Positions 61,682 through 64,000 of a DNA stretch of 64,000 bases are shown here, in pieces; position 1 is the first letter of the stretch, and every line of letters starts with the position of its first letter. The notes beneath the pieces are model-generated. The model did not search any database. It worked only from the letters and a program-made list of their open reading frames with translations, and had not been told where the DNA came from. The position numbers and the translations under genes were made by a program. This DNA comes from Cedecea colo. Its GTDB lineage: Bacteria > Pseudomonadota > Gammaproteobacteria > Enterobacterales > Enterobacteriaceae. The stretch is from assembly GCF_011808225.1 (NCBI RefSeq), contig NZ_SOYS01000004.1, forward strand, positions 186,001 to 250,000. The letters are read 5' to 3'.

Positions 61682-62251
61682 ATGGATAAGTCGAAACCAG
61701 AAGACAGCAGAAGGGAGAATAATCATCAAATGAAAGTTAATAGTACGGCTCATAGTTTAACGATAAAAATGCTCTCGCTTTTAGCCATAGCAATTGCGAC
61801 GTTGCTAATAATAGCAGGCTTTTTTATCAATACTCCAGAACAACCATTGTTTGAGGTCATAATTAAGAATACAAATGTTATACCTTCAAACCTGTCATCT
61901 ATCAATCCGCAGTTAAGTAAGATTTTAGATATGTATTGCAAGTCGGCTCCAATATTAGCATTGGCCTTCTTTCTTTTTGCCCGTCAGTATCTCATCATAC
62001 AGAAGACCCAGGGGTTAAGAGTATTAATTAAAACGTTACTCGCCTTTACTATACTATACTTTATAATAATTTATTATTTATTGTTACATAGCAGTGTGCT
62101 CAACGAATACGGGGCGCTTCTGCGGTTTTTATCAAGCAATGATTATCTTCTAACGCTATTCTTCATCTGTGTATATTCTGCTTGTTATGTGCTTTCCGTC
62201 TATTATTTCAGTTTTGTTTATGCAGTAGTAAAATTGACAAGGAACAGATGA
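61682..62251 (+). CDS. Colicin A/N-type immunity protein
   Basis: This protein of up to 189 residues has four hydrophobic segments and resembles the inner-membrane immunity proteins of pore-forming colicins A, B and N. NVIPSNLSSINPQLSKILDM followed by YCKSAPILAL aligns with the colicin A immunity protein. It would block the pore-forming domain of the colicin opposite it. The start is uncertain: ATG at 61682 has no ribosome binding site, while ATG at 61730 has AAGGGAG 12 bases upstream. It is convergent with the colicin gene, the normal pore-former layout. Region 61502-61681 is AT-rich with no feature seen. Confidence 0.88.
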   Translation: MDKSKPEDSRRENNHQMKVNSTAHSLTIKMLSLLAIAIATLLIIAGFFINTPEQPLFEVIIKNTNVIPSNLSSINPQLSKILDMYCKSAPILALAFFLFARQYLIIQKTQGLRVLIKTLLAFTILYFIIIYYLLLHSSVLNEYGALLRFLSSNDYLLTLFFICVYSACYVLSVYYFSFVYAVVKLTRNR

Positions 62252-62253
62252 AT

Positions 62254-62284
62254 AAAAATATGGCAGGCAGTCTAACCACCTGCC
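62254..62284 (-). terminator. Colicin gene terminator
   Basis: Leftward, GGCAGG and CCTGCC form a hairpin followed by ATATTTTTATT, placed between the colicin stop and the convergent immunity stop. Confidence 0.65.
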
Positions 62285-62290
62285 TAACAA

Positions 62291-63379
62291 TTAATACGCC
62301 GGGCGTACTAATTCATTATTTATTCGATCAACAAGTTTATCATCGATAAACGAGGCTACTATGCTTATAGCGATGATGCCCATAATCACTATCGCAGACA
62401 CAGGTAACCCGACGGTTGTCGCAATAATTGGTGCAATTGTTGCAAGAATGCCCATCGCCAAACCAGCAGCAAGACCACTTAACACCCATGACTCAACTTC
62501 CAGTAGCAGTGGACCCCAGTTGCCCGTTTCATAGCCAATAATGCTTTTCTCACGAACCTTTTCAACTTTTAGTGCAATATCTGCAGCTTTGAATGATTTC
62601 CCGAGATAGCCTGGTTTGTTTGCCATATCTTTTGCGTTTAGATGTTTCCAGGCATTAACAATTGCGTCTTTATCTCCCTTGTTAATTTTTACTCCCGGAT
62701 TCGTAAGGACTTTCTTTAATGACCTCATCGCATCATTATAAGTGCGAATTTTTTTGCCCTGGAAGTTCTTGATGTTAGCTGCTATCTCATTCGATAAAGC
62801 TCGATATTTAGCACCAAGATGTTTACTTACGCCTTCTCCGACAGAAGCAGAAAGCTCACTGGCCTTTGTAAGGAGCTCTCTTTCTTCCATTTTTTTTGCA
62901 TTAAAAAAATCTCTAGCTATACCCCTGACTATTTTCTCATGTTTATCTCTTGGTCCCCTCCAGTTTGTAAATTGAACTGTAATATTATTTGGATCACCAT
63001 TATTTACGGTTACCTGGAAAGGTTTTCCAGGAAATGGACGAAGAACTATAGTGTAATTTAATGGTGTGTTAGCCTTTATAGATGTTAAAAGGCCAAAATA
63101 TTTTGATTTAAAGTACGAGCCTTGTTTTGGGTCATAACTCCGTTCTTCTGTTTTTTCTATAAAGCTATTTGCAGAACGTGGGAATCCCTGACCTCCCGGA
63201 CCAGTTTTATCCGCCGTACGTTTATGCCCTGTTGAAATATTACCGATAGCAAGCGGGCTTCCTGCAACATCAAATCCCATAACCAAGCCAGTTAGGCCAA
63301 TTTTTGATGCCTGTGCCGCCGTTAGCTCCGTAACCGAAAGACTCATTACTCCCGTACTTGATATACTTTCTATTGTCAC
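62291..63379 (-). CDS. Pore-forming colicin, receptor-binding and channel domains (frame-split 3' part)
   Basis: This frame of 362 codons from GTG at 63379 holds the body of a pore-forming colicin. Residues about 75-165 (FGLLTSIKANTPLNYTIVL ... VQFTNWRGPRDKH) resemble the receptor/TolA-binding domain of colicin N. From about residue 165 the colicin A/B/N channel domain follows, with IKNFQGKKIRTYNDAMRSL, DKDAIVNAWKHLNAKDMANK and ETGNWGPLLLEVESW. The hydrophobic hairpin lies at about 305-350 and differs from colicin N. The stretch 1-75 (LTAAQASKIGLTGLVMG) is unfamiliar. The GTG has no convincing ribosome binding site; the frame joins the upstream one by a one-base slip at AAAAAA. AT-rich relative to neighbours, so probably acquired. 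Confidence 0.88.
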   Translation of the reverse strand: MTIESISSTGVMSLSVTELTAAQASKIGLTGLVMGFDVAGSPLAIGNISTGHKRTADKTGPGGQGFPRSANSFIEKTEERSYDPKQGSYFKSKYFGLLTSIKANTPLNYTIVLRPFPGKPFQVTVNNGDPNNITVQFTNWRGPRDKHEKIVRGIARDFFNAKKMEERELLTKASELSASVGEGVSKHLGAKYRALSNEIAANIKNFQGKKIRTYNDAMRSLKKVLTNPGVKINKGDKDAIVNAWKHLNAKDMANKPGYLGKSFKAADIALKVEKVREKSIIGYETGNWGPLLLEVESWVLSGLAAGLAMGILATIAPIIATTVGLPVSAIVIMGIIAISIVASFIDDKLVDRINNELVRPAY

Positions 63380-63393
63380 CTTTGCATACGGAC

Positions 63394-63618
63394 TTATTTT
63401 TTCGCTGTGGCAAGAAGGTTAGTAAGTTTCTGCCTAATGGAAGAATCATGCTGAATCGCAGCTAATTGTTTTTGAACTGATTGAGGAGCACCAGTATTAC
63501 CACCTGGATCCCTGTTTCCTGAATTTCCGGTTGAACCACCACCAGGGGCCGGGCCACTACCTCTTTCAGAGCTCCAGCTTGTTCCATCACCTTTACCACC
63601 ATAATTAAATCCAGGCAT
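63394..63618 (-). CDS. Colicin N-terminal translocation segment (frame-split 5' part)
   Basis: This 74-residue frame begins MPGFNYGGKGDGTSWSSERG, nearly identical to the N-terminus of colicin A, including the TolB-binding epitope DGTSWSSER. A Gly/Ser/Asn-rich unstructured stretch follows to about residue 48, then a helix-like end (VQKQLAAIQHDSSIRQ). I chose the ATG at 63618, with AAAGGGA just upstream, over an in-frame start at 63642. It ends GCG AAA AAA TAA. A -1 shift on the A run reads on as ISPYAKV into the downstream frame, giving one protein of about 442 residues. No colicin A-type TolA box is visible. Confidence 0.88.
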   Translation of the reverse strand: MPGFNYGGKGDGTSWSSERGSGPAPGGGSTGNSGNRDPGGNTGAPQSVQKQLAAIQHDSSIRQKLTNLLATAKK

Positions 63619-63662
63619 GGTTATTCCCTTTATTAGATACAAATTCCAGAAAGTGCTTGAAT

Positions 63663-63686
63663 ATAGGCTAAAATTTACTAGCCTAT
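63663..63686. repeat. Inverted repeat at the colicin transcription start
   Basis: ATAGGCTA / TAGCCTAT is a perfect 8-bp inverted repeat with an 8-base spacer. It begins a few bases downstream of the -10 and so overlaps the expected start site: a possible operator for an unknown regulator, or a leader hairpin. Confidence 0.6.
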
Positions 63687-63691
63687 TTTTG

Positions 63692-63721
63692 ATTCTACGC
63701 CCGAGATAATAACATTGTCAA
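63692..63721 (-). promoter_or_regulatory. Sigma-70 promoter of the colicin gene
   Basis: Leftward, TTGACA (63721-63716), 18 bases, then TAGAAT (63697-63692). This is a consensus -35 with a strong -10, about 75 bases before the colicin ATG. Confidence 0.8.
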
Positions 63722-63960
63722 ATAGATAAGTTTTTATAAAAAATACACATTACGGGTGAAGGATGACGAATTGTACTCTGCACATGGAATATCAATAATT
63801 TAATTGAGGGTAATTGAAATAAATGAAAGTTCTGGAAACTCATGAATGGTGATGTAGATCTTCAATTGATTTAGCTATAACTTCCCGTTTAAGATATTCG
63901 CGCAATGTTTAAATGCTATAAGGTGTTTGATTACCTCCTGCTCTCCCAAACGGGGTAATA

Positions 63961-64000
63961 TTTCAGCTTGCTAACGGCTTTATCTATAGTTAAGATTGGC
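63961..64000 (+). repeat. fhuF upstream sequence, right copy (cut by window edge)
   Basis: These last 40 bases match 60836-60875 at 36 of 40 positions and stop just where the Fur box and fhuF start would follow. They suggest that a second fhuF, possibly intact, begins right of the window. Confidence 0.9.

Larger units (their letters stand above)
63619..64000. other. Colicin upstream region to window edge
   Basis: This 382-base AT-rich stretch holds the colicin promoter (63692-63721), an inverted repeat at the start of the transcript (63663-63686) and the right copy of the fhuF upstream repeat (63961-64000). I searched for paired CTG-N10-CAG LexA boxes and saw none. No lysis gene is visible here or left of the immunity gene. 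Confidence 0.7.

Noticed and set aside
63619-63960. LexA (SOS) boxes upstream of the colicin gene
   Set aside because: Each CTG found lacks a CAG at the required distance.

Overview
This window is enterobacterial chromosome (Enterobacteriaceae), shown by long collinearity with the stretch of the Escherichia coli K-12 map on both sides of the thrL zero point, read here in reverse. Protein lengths and motifs match E. coli closely, but several loci differ: there is no creBCD between arcA and creA, no yjjI/yjjW next to deoC, an extra MHS-type transporter next to satP, a mannose-family PTS next to rihC, and a diguanylate cyclase plus a colicin cassette after the leucine tRNA cluster. I cannot name the genus from sequence alone.

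Layout. 1-3.96 kb: end of a mannose-family PTS operon (IIA truncated by the window edge, IIB, IIC, IID), converging on two overlapping cupin-type phosphoglucose-isomerase-like genes behind a LacI-family-like palindrome. 4-13.5 kb: rihC, ispH, fkpB, lspA, ileS, ribF (leftward), rpsT (rightward), nhaR, nhaA. 13.6-21.6 kb: dnaJ and dnaK with two sigma-32 promoters, satP, an MFS transporter, mog, talB and a decayed yaaJ. 21.7-29.1 kb: yaaA, yaaX, the thrLABC operon with its attenuator, and yjtD. 29.4-35.5 kb: arcA with a long leader that holds a frameshifted yjjY, then creA, rob, gpmB, yjjX, trpR and slt. 35.9-43.3 kb: ettA, nadR-radA-serB, ytjB-lplA. 43.3-50.6 kb: yjjJ (HipA-like), deoCABD with two DeoR operators and a CRP site, and a CNT nucleoside transporter. 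50.8-58.7 kb: yjjV, yjjU, ytjA, osmY, prfC, yjjG, rimI, holD, rsmC. 58.8-64 kb: three tRNA-Leu(CAG) genes, yjjZ with a Fur box, a membrane diguanylate cyclase, an fhuF pseudogene, and an AT-rich colicin A/N-type immunity and pore-forming colicin pair.

The two most unusual signals are these. First, a family of about 140-bp intergenic elements is present in five copies (about 22.5, 23.15, 35.58, 40.31 and 55.77 kb). It has two conserved internal hairpins, and in three copies it is bracketed by a locus-specific palindrome repeated on both sides. I do not recognise it as ERIC, REP or BOX; two separate ERIC-like elements are also present. Second, a chromosomal colicin cassette at the right end. 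The colicin joins a colicin A-type TolB-binding N-terminus to a colicin N-like body, is split by a one-base frame change at a run of six A, and lies between a decayed fhuF on the left and a second copy of the fhuF upstream sequence exactly at the right window edge.

Functionally, most of the window is housekeeping: isoprenoid, lipoprotein and riboflavin metabolism, protein folding, threonine biosynthesis, redox and stress regulation, NAD and serine metabolism, deoxynucleoside catabolism, translation factors and modification. Accessory functions sit at the two ends (sugar PTS on the left, iron, c-di-GMP and bacteriocin genes on the right). Protein identifications rest on recognising motifs and remembered family sequences; no search was run.
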